Position numbers and translations under genes: made by a program
Notes under the pieces: generated by a model
Told to the model about the DNA's origin: nothing
Database searches by the model: none
Seen by the model: the letters and a program-made list of their open reading frames with translations, nothing else
Assembly (NCBI RefSeq): GCF_001295265.1
Contig: NZ_LJOD01000001.1
Location: 844,705 to 908,704, forward strand
Length of the DNA stretch: 64,000 nucleotides
DNA from: Chryseobacterium indologenes
Lineage (GTDB): Bacteria > Bacteroidota > Bacteroidia > Flavobacteriales > Weeksellaceae
Direction of reading: 5' to 3'
Shown: positions 34,303 to 43,014 of the stretch, one piece after another
Layout: the number at the start of each line of letters is the position of its first letter
Position numbering within the stretch: the first letter of the stretch is position 1

Positions 34303-35355
34303 TCAGGAAGAAATTTTTGCCCTTGAGTACTGATGCGGGAAAAAGCATTCTTCTTTCATTTCAAAAGCGCCATGTATTGCGATGTAAGGATTTCTTAAGA
34401 TCTCTCTGGCTACAAATATCAGATCTGCATCTCCTTTCTGAAGAATGTCCTCCGCCTGACCCGGTGTGGTAATTAATCCCACAGCACCTGTTTTTACATC
34501 TGCCCCATTCCTTACCTGGGAAGAGAAGGGAACCTGGTATCCGTTAAAAACTGAAATCTTTGCCCCATGAATATTTCCTCCGCTGGAAACATCTATAAGG
34601 TCAACGGAATGTTCTTTTAACACTTTACTGAGTTGTACACTGTCTTCGATATTCCAGCCATTTTCTGCGTATTCTGTTCCGGAAATTCTGACAAAAAGAG
34701 CGGTATTTCCGTCCAGTTCTTCATTAACAGCGTCTACAATCTCTATTAAAAACCGAATTCTGTTTTCAAAACTTCCTCCGTATTCATCTGTTCTTATGTT
34801 GGAAAGCGGGGACAGAAACTGATGGATCAGATATCCGTGGGCTCCGTGGATTTCAATGATATCAAAACCTGCCTTTACTGCTCTTTTTGCGGCTTCTTTA
34901 AAATTCTGAACCTGCTGCTTAACCTCATCTGTGGTCAATACATGAGGAATCCGTTCATCCGGGTGATAAGGGATCGGGCTTGGAGCCAATGTTTCCCAGC
35001 CTTCTTCAAGAGAAATCTGCTGATTATTCCATGTTGACCCTTTTCTTCCTGCGTGAGCCAGCTGAATTCCTATTTTACTTTCAGAACGGGTATGAACAAA
35101 ATTAACGATTTTTTGAAGCTGGTCTGCCTGTTCATCGTTCCATATTCCCATACATTTGTTGGTAATCCTTCCTTTGGGCTCTACTCCGGTAGCTTCTACC
35201 ATAAGCAATCCTGTTCCGCCTTGTGCCCTGCTGCCATAATGTACGAAATGAAAGTCATTGGCAAGCCCGTTTTCAGAGGAATACATACACATGGGTGACA
35301 TTACCCAACGGTTTTTTATTTCAATATTTCTGAATTTTATTGGTGTATACAGCAT
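34303..35355 (-). CDS. Old yellow enzyme homologue, NADH:flavin oxidoreductase (YqjM/NamA type)
   Basis: FMN-dependent ene-reductase of 350 aa. The TIM-barrel landmarks are NRWVMSPMCMYSSENG near the N-terminus (Cys of the thermophilic-like OYE class), GIQLAHAGRKG, the substrate-binding EIHGAHGYLIHQFLSP, NIRTDEYGGSFENRIRF and DLIFVAREILRNP for phosphate binding. It reduces activated C=C bonds with NAD(P)H; the physiological substrate is unknown. Divergent from cdd. Confidence 0.95.
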   Translation of the reverse strand: MLYTPIKFRNIEIKNRWVMSPMCMYSSENGLANDFHFVHYGSRAQGGTGLLMVEATGVEPKGRITNKCMGIWNDEQADQLQKIVNFVHTRSESKIGIQLAHAGRKGSTWNNQQISLEEGWETLAPSPIPYHPDERIPHVLTTDEVKQQVQNFKEAAKRAVKAGFDIIEIHGAHGYLIHQFLSPLSNIRTDEYGGSFENRIRFLIEIVDAVNEELDGNTALFVRISGTEYAENGWNIEDSVQLSKVLKEHSVDLIDVSSGGNIHGAKISVFNGYQVPFSSQVRNGADVKTGAVGLITTPGQAEDILQKGDADLIFVAREILRNPYIAIHGAFEMKEECFFPHQYSRAKISS

Positions 35356-35458
35356 TTTATCTTATTGAATTTCAAGTTAATGATCTAATGAACAAAAAAT
35401 ATTGCCCACCTGATGAAAAAGAACTAATTTTAGCCCCCCTTTTTTAGTCGTACAATAT

Positions 35459-35941
35459 ATGAAAAAAGACCTACAGATCAGTTACGAGTATTTTAAAAAC
35501 AGCAGTGAACTGAACGATATTGAGAAAAAATTATTCGAAAAAGCCAAGGAGGCCCGCGAAAATGCCTACGCGCCTTACTCCCAGTTTCTGGTAGGATGTT
35601 CCGTACTTCTTGAAAACGGAGAAATCTACTCGGGCAATAACCAGGAGAATGCAGCATTCCCTTCCGGATTATGTGCAGAAAGAACGACTCTTTTCTGGGT
35701 AGCCGCCAATTTTCCGAATGTTAAAATAGAAAAGATCTTTGTAGTAGGCGGTCCTAAGGAATTTCACGAAAAGAATCCTCCGATCCCGCCGTGTGGGGCC
35801 TGCCGCCAGAGCCTAATAGAATTTGAAACCAAACAGAACGAGAATATCGACCTTTATTTTTCAAGTATGAATGAAGAGGTTTTTAAGGTACGAGCAATCA
35901 AAGATCTGCTTCCGTTTTATTTTGACTCTTCGTTTTTGTAA
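35459..35941 (+). CDS. cdd: Cytidine deaminase
   Basis: Zinc enzyme of 160 aa that deaminates cytidine/deoxycytidine to uridine in pyrimidine salvage. The metal site appears as CAERTTLF (catalytic Glu, first Cys) and PCGACRQ (two further Cys). AYAPYSQFLVG is the substrate-binding segment. ATG at 35459; the leader is short. Confidence 0.95.
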   Translation: MKKDLQISYEYFKNSSELNDIEKKLFEKAKEARENAYAPYSQFLVGCSVLLENGEIYSGNNQENAAFPSGLCAERTTLFWVAANFPNVKIEKIFVVGGPKEFHEKNPPIPPCGACRQSLIEFETKQNENIDLYFSSMNEEVFKVRAIKDLLPFYFDSSFL

Positions 35942-36314
35942 ACTGGTAAGAAATTGGATACGGATTTAATAAATATAAATAAAGATTTCAAAATCTGAAC
36001 CGGGGGTATATTCTTACTGTTTTATTTTTGCCACGAATTCACTTATAAAATATCTGTGTCCGTGGCAATAAAACTTTTAAACTACAAAATATTTTGTTGC
36101 TTTAATCTTAAAGTTACGAAGCTGCCGAGCAACCTTCTGCAATATCAGCTCTTAAAATAATTGACCACAATATAAAAACAGCTGAAAATATCAGACCTTA
36201 AAAACACGATAATAATTAAAATCCTTGCAGCATCACACTAAACCAACAAAAAATTTACAAAATTCACCGAATCAATAAGAGCAATATCCATTATCTTTTC
36301 ATCTTTCTGTGCTG
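35942..36314. other. Intergenic region upstream of the B12 riboswitch
   Basis: About 370 bases without a gene. It contains an 8-bp inverted repeat TTGCCACG...CGTGGCAA (36028-36068) of a type I recall as dispersed in Bacteroidota intergenic DNA; the rest is AT-rich and featureless. Confidence 0.45.
36028..36068. repeat. Inverted repeat of the CCACGAATTCAC type
   Basis: TTGCCACG (36028-36035) and CGTGGCAA (36061-36068) are perfect inverted copies around a 25-base AT-rich loop. From memory, similar CCACGAATTCACG hairpins recur in many Bacteroidota genomes. A terminator role for cdd is possible but the distance (about 90 bases) and long loop are unusual. Confidence 0.4.
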
Positions 36315-36344
36315 TTGTCTAATACATTTAAAAACTTATCTTTG
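36315..36344 (+). promoter_or_regulatory. Promoter of the cobalamin uptake operon
   Basis: TTG (36315-36317) and TATCTTTG (36337-36344) with exactly 19 bases between them, a perfect Bacteroidota -33/-7 arrangement. Transcription would start near 36350, at the first bases of the riboswitch. Confidence 0.7.
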
Positions 36345-36349
36345 CAAAA

Positions 36350-36515
36350 ATTTTGGTTTCCAGCCTATTGGAAATAATAGGGAATTGGGTGAGAATCCCA
36401 AACTGTCCCCGCAACTGTAAATCGCAATGAGAGTTTCTGCAAAAAAACCACTGTTTATAATGGGAAGGTGCAGAGCGCGAAAGTCAGGAGACCTGCCAGA
36501 ATACTAACTAAAAAC
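36350..36515 (+). promoter_or_regulatory. Cobalamin (B12) riboswitch
   Basis: An adenosylcobalamin-type aptamer. The conserved pieces are in order: the GGGAATTGGGTGAGAATCCC hairpin, the core CTGTCCCCGCAACTGTAA, and the B12-box GAAAGTCAGGAGACCTGCC (up to about 36499). It sits directly after a perfect promoter and ends about 35 bases before the btuB ATG. There is no strong T-run terminator, and a GGAGG-like element in a weak hairpin (about 36520-36540) precedes the start, so control is more likely at translation. High B12 should switch the operon off. Confidence 0.93.
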
Positions 36516-36546
36516 CACTTGCTTTCGGAGGAAAAGTAAAATTAGT

Positions 36547-38388
36547 ATGGATATAAAAAGATCTTTATTACTGCTTTGTTCATCATATGGCAGCTTTCTT
36601 TTGGGACAGGAGAAGGCCATTGATACCATTTATGTGTTCGATAACCAGATGAGTAAAGTCAAACTGTTTCATCATGTGAATACGATTACTCCTACAGATA
36701 TTGAGAAAAATTCCACCAGTCTTTCCGAGCTTTTACGGTTCCAGTCACAGATTTATATGAAAGAGAATGGCCGTGGTGCTGTTTCTTCGCCTTCTTTCAG
36801 AGGGACAAGTGCGGGACATACGGCTTTTGTATGGAATGGAATCAACATCAATTCTGTTTTTTTAGGACAGGGGGATGTGAATAATATTCCGCTTTATGGT
36901 TATGATCAGCTTGAAGTAAAAGCAGGAGGAGGAAGTGTGCAGTATGGTAGTTCTGCTATTGGGGGAAGTATTCACCTTAATAATAACCTTGAATTCAACA
37001 GGGGATTTGGGGCATCTTTATATTCGGAGGCTGCTTCTTTCGGGACTTATAATAATTTTGTCAAAGCTTCTTACAGCAATGAAAAATTCAGCTTCAAAGC
37101 ATCAGGCAGCTATGTGATCAGTGAAAATAATTATAAGGTTCCTGAATTTGTAACGGGAAGTTCTCCTTATAATAATCTCAACGGGAAATATTATAATACA
37201 GCCTTTAATATAGGGGCTTCTTATAAGATTGCAGACCATCAGACCCTTTCATGGCAGAACCAGATCTTCGATGCATCCCAGCACTACCCTATTTTTGAGC
37301 CCAACGGAAATAAGACCAAATACAACGCCCAGACTTTAAGAAGTCTTCTTTCCTGGGATATTAATACGACGAATCTTTCCAATAGTTTAAAAGCTGCTTA
37401 CACGGAAGATAATTTTCAGTATTTCGGAGATATTACCCGCCCGAAAACAAGCGGTGCCGAAGGAAAAAATTATATATTCAAGAACGATTTCAATTATTTT
37501 ATCACTCCTAAAATCAATATTAATGCGATTGGGGAGTTCCAGGTTAATAAAGGGGAAGGTTATGAATCCGGACTGGGTAACATCAGTCGTAATGTAGGAG
37601 CTATTGCAGGACTTGTGAGATATTTTGCAACAAAGGATCTTCGTTTTGAAGCCGGAGTAAAGCAGAATTTCATTGAGGATATTTCGTCTCCGCTTCTGTA
37701 TTCTTTTTCAGGAAAATGGAATGCTTTACCATGGTATCATACGGGGGTAAGTTTTTCTAAAAACTTCAGATTTCCTTCATTTAATGATCTTTACTGGCAG
37801 CCTGGCGGAAACCGTGATTTAAGACCGGAAACGTCCATCAATATCGATATGAACCATGAGTTCATCTTTGGTGATTTTAATGTTACCCTGAGTCCTTATT
37901 ATATGGATATTAAGGATTATATCAACTGGCTGCCTACTCCTTACGGATACTGGGGAGCTTTTAATACCTACAAGGTTGAATCTTACGGTCTGGAAACCCA
38001 GGCCTCATATCATAAAAATTGGGGCAGACACGGGCTAAAGCTGAATGCTGGTTATACCTATTCAAAATCGGTAAATAAAGAAACCCGGAAACAGATGATG
38101 TATGTTCCTTTTCACAAAGCTAACGGAACAGCCGAATATCAATATGATTTTCTTAAAGTATATGTACAGGGTCTTTTCAATGGTCTGACTTACACCAGCA
38201 CGGATGAAAGCAAAGCAACGTCACTTGATCCTTATTTCATACTCAACGCCGGGGTTTCCGCAACACTTCTGAAAAAATATACGTTAGGAGTTAAAGTCAA
38301 TAATCTTACTGATACTGTGTATCAGACGGTATACTATTATCCGATGCCTAAAAGAAACTACAGTATTTACGCAACTATAAACTTTTAA
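36547..38388 (+). CDS. btuB: TonB-dependent cobalamin receptor, BtuB-like
   Basis: Outer-membrane TonB-dependent transporter of 613 aa, typical of BtuB. A signal peptide (SLLLLCSSYGSFLLG) is followed by the plug domain (about 30-140; FRGTSAGHTAFVWNGIN, GGGSVQYGSSAIGGSIHL) and a 22-strand barrel ending in the aromatic NYSIYATINF. The cobalamin riboswitch upstream makes corrinoid uptake the assigned function. Followed after 15 bases by a beta-propeller lipoprotein gene. Confidence 0.92.
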   Translation: MDIKRSLLLLCSSYGSFLLGQEKAIDTIYVFDNQMSKVKLFHHVNTITPTDIEKNSTSLSELLRFQSQIYMKENGRGAVSSPSFRGTSAGHTAFVWNGININSVFLGQGDVNNIPLYGYDQLEVKAGGGSVQYGSSAIGGSIHLNNNLEFNRGFGASLYSEAASFGTYNNFVKASYSNEKFSFKASGSYVISENNYKVPEFVTGSSPYNNLNGKYYNTAFNIGASYKIADHQTLSWQNQIFDASQHYPIFEPNGNKTKYNAQTLRSLLSWDINTTNLSNSLKAAYTEDNFQYFGDITRPKTSGAEGKNYIFKNDFNYFITPKININAIGEFQVNKGEGYESGLGNISRNVGAIAGLVRYFATKDLRFEAGVKQNFIEDISSPLLYSFSGKWNALPWYHTGVSFSKNFRFPSFNDLYWQPGGNRDLRPETSINIDMNHEFIFGDFNVTLSPYYMDIKDYINWLPTPYGYWGAFNTYKVESYGLETQASYHKNWGRHGLKLNAGYTYSKSVNKETRKQMMYVPFHKANGTAEYQYDFLKVYVQGLFNGLTYTSTDESKATSLDPYFILNAGVSATLLKKYTLGVKVNNLTDTVYQTVYYYPMPKRNYSIYATINF

Positions 38389-38403
38389 AAACTGAAAAAT
38401 ATT

Positions 38404-39450
38404 ATGAAACTACACAAACTTTTATCCCTTTTTTTTGCTTTAACCCTGCTTTTGGGTATTTCTTCCTGTAGCAGTGATAATGATGAGCCTGAAGCATTCT
38501 ACGGAAACGGCTTTCTGATTGCTAATGAAGGTAAATTTCAGTCTCCAACAGCAGAAGTAACATTTCTGAGCGCAGATCTTAACACACAAACGGACAATAT
38601 TTTCTCTTCCAGCAATGGCGGGATAAAGCTTGGTGATGTTCTTCAAACCATTGCTTTCAACGGAGACAATGCCTATCTTCTGTTAAATAACTCCAACAGA
38701 ATCCAGATTGTTAACCGTAGTAATTTTAAAGTTAAAACTGAAATTACAGCAGAACTTACTGCTCCCCGTTATATGGCTTTTGCCAATAACAGCATTTATG
38801 TAACCAATGATAAATACGGAGGCGATAAATATGTAAGTGTGTATAGAATATCAGATAATGCTTTCATCAAAAAAATTCCTGTTACCGCCGGTGCTGCGGA
38901 AAGAATTGTGGAGGCAGGAAATAAGATTTTTGTACAGAATGCATCTTACGGATACGGAAATAAGATCACTTATATCAATACTTTCACGAATGAGGTTCAG
39001 GATGTTATTGAACTTCCTAACGGAAATATTACTAAGATGATTGCCAACAACCAGGATGTTTATGCTATTGCTGCAAGTGCAACAGATTCGTATATTTATC
39101 AGATCTCCAATACCGGATCTGTGACAAAGACCACCACTTTAACAGGTATTGCAGATGCAAAGAACCTGGAGATTTCAAACGGTAAGTTTTATTTCAGCTC
39201 AGGAACTAAGGTATACGCAATGGATATGAACGCTACAACGGCTCCTGCTTCACCTTTATTTACGGTTGCCAGCAGTGTTGATCCTTATTCTGATCTTTAC
39301 GGGTTCAGTGTTATCAATGATAAGATTTTCACTTCCGACTCCAATGGATTTACAGCGGGAAGCAAAATCGTTATTTATTCTGCTGTTTCAGGAACAATTA
39401 TCAAGACATTGACGGGTGGATTAGGTTCTAACGCAGTATATCGTAACTAA
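38404..39450 (+). CDS. BtuG-like beta-propeller surface lipoprotein (DUF5074/YncE type)
   Basis: A 348-aa lipoprotein (lipobox near SSCSS, Cys22). The mature part is built of repeating beta-blade units, each with patterns such as NDKYGGDKYVSVY and NGKFYFSSGTKVYAMD, consistent with a seven-bladed DUF5074/YncE propeller. In Bacteroides the surface lipoprotein BtuG is such a propeller, binds cobalamin very tightly and passes it to BtuB; this gene lies directly behind btuB under the same riboswitch. The function is therefore inferred from fold and context. Confidence 0.8.
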   Translation: MKLHKLLSLFFALTLLLGISSCSSDNDEPEAFYGNGFLIANEGKFQSPTAEVTFLSADLNTQTDNIFSSSNGGIKLGDVLQTIAFNGDNAYLLLNNSNRIQIVNRSNFKVKTEITAELTAPRYMAFANNSIYVTNDKYGGDKYVSVYRISDNAFIKKIPVTAGAAERIVEAGNKIFVQNASYGYGNKITYINTFTNEVQDVIELPNGNITKMIANNQDVYAIAASATDSYIYQISNTGSVTKTTTLTGIADAKNLEISNGKFYFSSGTKVYAMDMNATTAPASPLFTVASSVDPYSDLYGFSVINDKIFTSDSNGFTAGSKIVIYSAVSGTIIKTLTGGLGSNAVYRN

Positions 39451-39510
39451 AAAAATTCTACTTCGGTAGTATTATAAATTTTATTTTTTTTCATCATTTG
39501 TGTTTTTTTT

Positions 39511-39541
39511 CCGGCCGCTTCTCCGAAGCGGCCGGATTTTT
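39511..39541 (+). terminator. Strong intrinsic terminator of btuB operon
   Basis: CCGGCCGCTTC (39511-39521) and GAAGCGGCCGG (39525-39535) form an 11-bp perfect GC-rich stem with a 3-base loop, followed by ATTTTTT. It separates the operon from the convergent lipoprotein gene. Confidence 0.85.
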
Positions 39542-41886
39542 TATCTTCTTGCCTTAAAGTACGAAACGAAGGAATCACAGCTGCTCATCATATCGGAATA
39601 ATGATCACTGTAATTACTCGCCAGATCCTGGTAATATCTATTGTTCTGAAGCCTTTCTTCTTCATATCCTTCAGGAGCATAGAAATAATCTACAGCTTCA
39701 TCCTGCTTAAAATCCAGCTTATAATTTTCACATCGGCCCTGCATTCTCAGGCAGAGTGCTTTGAACTTTTCTGTTCTGGCATGTTCAAGAGCTTTTCCGT
39801 AATAAAATTTGGCAAGATCCGCGGTATTGAACTCTTCATTGTCTTCACGGATGGAAAAGTTTCCGGAAGAGCTAAGGCTGTATCTTTTCATCATCCAGGC
39901 ATTTCCGTACTGTGACATATTGTAATAGCAGTTGGCCACTAAAAAATAATAGTAATCCCGGTCTTTTTCACTGGTATTTTCTGCCCTGCCGATATATTCT
40001 ATCAGCTTTCGGGTAATGCTGATTTTATTAAGTCTGAATTTTTCTTTTTTATCAATAAAATCAGGAGTATATCTGAGTTCATAGAAAGGATTTTCCGAAA
40101 ATATTTTTCCGGCCACCTTATTATCTTCTCTTTCTCTTTCCCAAAGTACAGCCTGTCCGTCAAAATAATCCTCACCAAGTTTCTGAAAAACAGCAAGGGC
40201 AGGCTGAAGCTTATTTTCACGAATGTATTTGGTTCCCAGCAGATCGTAAAGTTCATTAACCTTAAACTGCTTTAAGGGATGGTATTCCCGGTAAAAGGGA
40301 TCTTCACTTTTATGGAGTGTTTCTGCTTTGCTGAGGAAACTCTTCAGCTGTCGGGAGGTATACACTGCATCAAAGTAATCAAAATAATCTGCATAATAAT
40401 CTGTAAACGTCTTTTTAGTGTTTTTGAGAGATTTATAGTAAACAGAAGAGTAGTCGTTCTGATGTCTTGTGTCCAATGAAACGTATAAAAGGGCGGCATC
40501 ATCGGTATTTCCCAGATATTCCAGTTCTCGGCCCAAAGCAAAAATAAAATACATGTTGTATTTGTTTCTGAGCAGGATCTTTTTTGTTTCTTCCGGAATT
40601 ATAGCTTTTCCGGGCTCCTGTCGGGCAAAAAGGTTCAGGGCTTTGATCAGTTCCAGATTTTCCCGTATTTCACTGTTTACCGGAAGGATTTTTTCAAGTC
40701 CCGTAATTTCTTCAAGGCTGCCTGAGTAATTTCGGGTCATAAGCATGAGTTCAGCTTTTACAAATCTCCAGAATTCCGGGTTTTCTACTTTGGAAAAATC
40801 TGCAGCTTTGATAAATTCCAGAACTTTTCCGGCATATTCGCGGTCTGTTTCAGTTCTTTGTAAAATTCTTTGTATGGACTCCTCTTCGGGATCATTATCG
40901 CTGGTGAAGTAATTTTGTCGTATAGCTGGTTCAAACAGGGAATAATAAGGGGTATAAATCCAGTCTTCCAATTTGCTGGTTTCTCTTAGAAGCAGAAAAC
41001 TCAGGCCTTCAGCTCCGGCGTCTACAGCATACATTTTTTTCAGGTTCTCCAGATTTTTTTCCGGATTGTAAATTCCGTACATGAGAAGAACTGCCGATTT
41101 TTCAGCGTTATTTTTCGCATATTTCAGAGTTTCTTCCTGAGGAAGTCTGGAAACAAAAAGCTGCCATGCCACAAAACGTTTTGCAGGAGACAGCGTAAAC
41201 ACTTTTGCAAGATAAAGGTTCTTTAATCCCGGATTGTCTTCTGAAACTGCTTTAAAGTAAAGAGCCCAGACATCAATAACCGTATCTGTTTTATCTACAG
41301 AGAAATATTGATCGTAAATTTGATTAAGGGTTTTCATGTCTCCCTGATAAAATGCCAGTCTTACTGCCAGGAAAGCGTATCTTTTCCTGATTTCCATATT
41401 CCGGCTGCTTCTGGCAAAGGACACCGCTTTTTCAATCAGATCTTTTCTCTTTATTCTGGCAATACTGTCATTCCTTTCCCATGGATCATCCTGCCAGGTA
41501 TTGAAATATTCACAGTTTTTGGCGAACTTCAGATAATTCAGGGCTTCGGTGTTTTTTTGTTTATAAAGATATTTCAGGAAGCCATTCTTCCTGTCCGGCC
41601 GGATATCAGAATAGCTGTAATTATTAAGAACATCTTCTATATCTTCCAGGGATACTTTATTTCCGCAGTATTTTTTCCAGAGTTCTTCATTATCACGGTT
41701 GTCTGCTCCCATTTCCGGTTCTGCAGTAAAGCTTAATGCCGAATAATAAAACGAGGCATAGTTCCGGTAAGAGAAATTCTTCGGATTTAAAAAGGAAAAC
41801 CTCACATCCTCACCATAAGGGTAATATCCACAGGCCGTAATGATGCTACTTAGCAAAACGGCTATAAAAACGGCTAATTTCTTCAT
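39541..41886 (-). CDS. Large unknown lipoprotein with helical repeats
   Basis: A 781-aa lipoprotein (MKKLAVFIAVLLSSIITACG, Cys19). The body is mainly alpha-helical with TPR-like helix pairs (for example KRYAFLAVRLAFYQGDMKTLNQIYDQYF and AFLAV... units; split here), many aromatic residues and no catalytic motif I can see. The family is not recognised. Its start overlaps the 3' end of the upstream TIM-barrel-like lipoprotein gene by 41 bases, so the two form a pair, probably acting in the periplasm or on the surface. Confidence 0.8.
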   Translation of the reverse strand: MKKLAVFIAVLLSSIITACGYYPYGEDVRFSFLNPKNFSYRNYASFYYSALSFTAEPEMGADNRDNEELWKKYCGNKVSLEDIEDVLNNYSYSDIRPDRKNGFLKYLYKQKNTEALNYLKFAKNCEYFNTWQDDPWERNDSIARIKRKDLIEKAVSFARSSRNMEIRKRYAFLAVRLAFYQGDMKTLNQIYDQYFSVDKTDTVIDVWALYFKAVSEDNPGLKNLYLAKVFTLSPAKRFVAWQLFVSRLPQEETLKYAKNNAEKSAVLLMYGIYNPEKNLENLKKMYAVDAGAEGLSFLLLRETSKLEDWIYTPYYSLFEPAIRQNYFTSDNDPEEESIQRILQRTETDREYAGKVLEFIKAADFSKVENPEFWRFVKAELMLMTRNYSGSLEEITGLEKILPVNSEIRENLELIKALNLFARQEPGKAIIPEETKKILLRNKYNMYFIFALGRELEYLGNTDDAALLYVSLDTRHQNDYSSVYYKSLKNTKKTFTDYYADYFDYFDAVYTSRQLKSFLSKAETLHKSEDPFYREYHPLKQFKVNELYDLLGTKYIRENKLQPALAVFQKLGEDYFDGQAVLWEREREDNKVAGKIFSENPFYELRYTPDFIDKKEKFRLNKISITRKLIEYIGRAENTSEKDRDYYYFLVANCYYNMSQYGNAWMMKRYSLSSSGNFSIREDNEEFNTADLAKFYYGKALEHARTEKFKALCLRMQGRCENYKLDFKQDEAVDYFYAPEGYEEERLQNNRYYQDLASNYSDHYSDMMSSCDSFVSYFKARR

Positions 41887-42883
41887 CGGTGTAGTTGTTT
41901 AACTGGTTTTCGTCTAAATGGAACAAGGTTACGGTGATATTCTTATCGAATTTTACGTGCTTTTTAATCAGGTCTATAGCCTGATTGATCTTATCTGCGG
42001 TTATTTCCTCATATTTTATTTTGTCACCGACCCTCAGATAAGTCTGGTAATCCACTGCGGTATCCTTAGTTACTTCATACCACATTGGCTTTATGGTTTT
42101 CAGGCTTTTTTTAAGCTGATTTCCGTTGTATATAATTCCTGTAAAACGGTTGTTCTGATAGATCTGCATCCAGGAATATACAGGCAGGGCAATGTCCAGG
42201 TGCAGAGGATATTTTTTGGAACTGCGCAGATAGCTTTCCAGTTCTTTCAGATCAAGAATCGAGTTCTTTGACTTGTCTTCAAACGGATTGATGAGGTTAT
42301 AACACATCAGGGTTACTTTGTCTACCGGAGGAATGCCCATTTTACCGGGGTATTTGTATGGATAAAGCCGAAGGGTGGCAGAAATCTGCTTTTTGGAAAC
42401 CGGCTTCAGTTTTTTAAGGAAATAGAAATAGTTATTCTTCGTAGATTCTGTCCAGTCACAATCGATCTGAATTTCTGAAACCTGCAGTGAATCTATTTTT
42501 TCCCGTGCATATTTATCAACAAGATAGTTGACATTATCTGCCAACTGATCCAGTTCCTTTTCACTGCTTTTCTGAAAAACAATATTCTTAATATAGACCA
42601 CCGGAATAATACTGTAGCCGGCTTTTTCTCCATTGCAACAGGAATAGTAACTAAAATTGGTTTTGGAAACCGGAAAGTTTCCCATTGCTTCACTGTAATC
42701 TACTTCAAAGAATTTCACATACAGCTTTTTGATCTCATGATTTTTCAGAATTTCTTTTTCTTTTTCAGAAAAGGAATACCCGTCTGATTTCCAATAGTAG
42801 AAAGCTTTTTCAACAGACTCTACCTTGTTTTCACAAGAAAGAAGACCAAGAACCAGGATAAGGAGCAGGAACGTATTTTTCAC
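41846..42883 (-). CDS. Unknown lipoprotein with TIM-barrel-like features
   Basis: A 345-aa lipoprotein starting at a GTG (MKNTFLLLILVLGLLSCENK, Cys17). The sequence runs through alternating strands and helices: IKKLYVKFFEVDY, VSEIQIDCDWTESTKNNYF, QISATLRLYPYKYPG, VDKVTLMCYN and LHLDIALPVYSW. This looks like a glycoside-hydrolase-like (beta/alpha)8 barrel, possibly of the DUF3142 kind, with the DCDW acidic pair as candidate active site. No substrate can be named. First gene of the pair. Confidence 0.75.
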   Translation of the reverse strand: MKNTFLLLILVLGLLSCENKVESVEKAFYYWKSDGYSFSEKEKEILKNHEIKKLYVKFFEVDYSEAMGNFPVSKTNFSYYSCCNGEKAGYSIIPVVYIKNIVFQKSSEKELDQLADNVNYLVDKYAREKIDSLQVSEIQIDCDWTESTKNNYFYFLKKLKPVSKKQISATLRLYPYKYPGKMGIPPVDKVTLMCYNLINPFEDKSKNSILDLKELESYLRSSKKYPLHLDIALPVYSWMQIYQNNRFTGIIYNGNQLKKSLKTIKPMWYEVTKDTAVDYQTYLRVGDKIKYEEITADKINQAIDLIKKHVKFDKNITVTLFHLDENQLNNYTDEEISRFYSRFAK

Positions 42884-43014
42884 CTGTAGATTGTTTTAAA
42901 AATGATACACTGTTGAATAGAAATGTTTTACAAATGTAATTACAAAACCCATTCAAAAGTGTATCATTTCAATCTATTATTGATAAAAAATTACGGTTTT
43001 TTAGGAATTTATTT

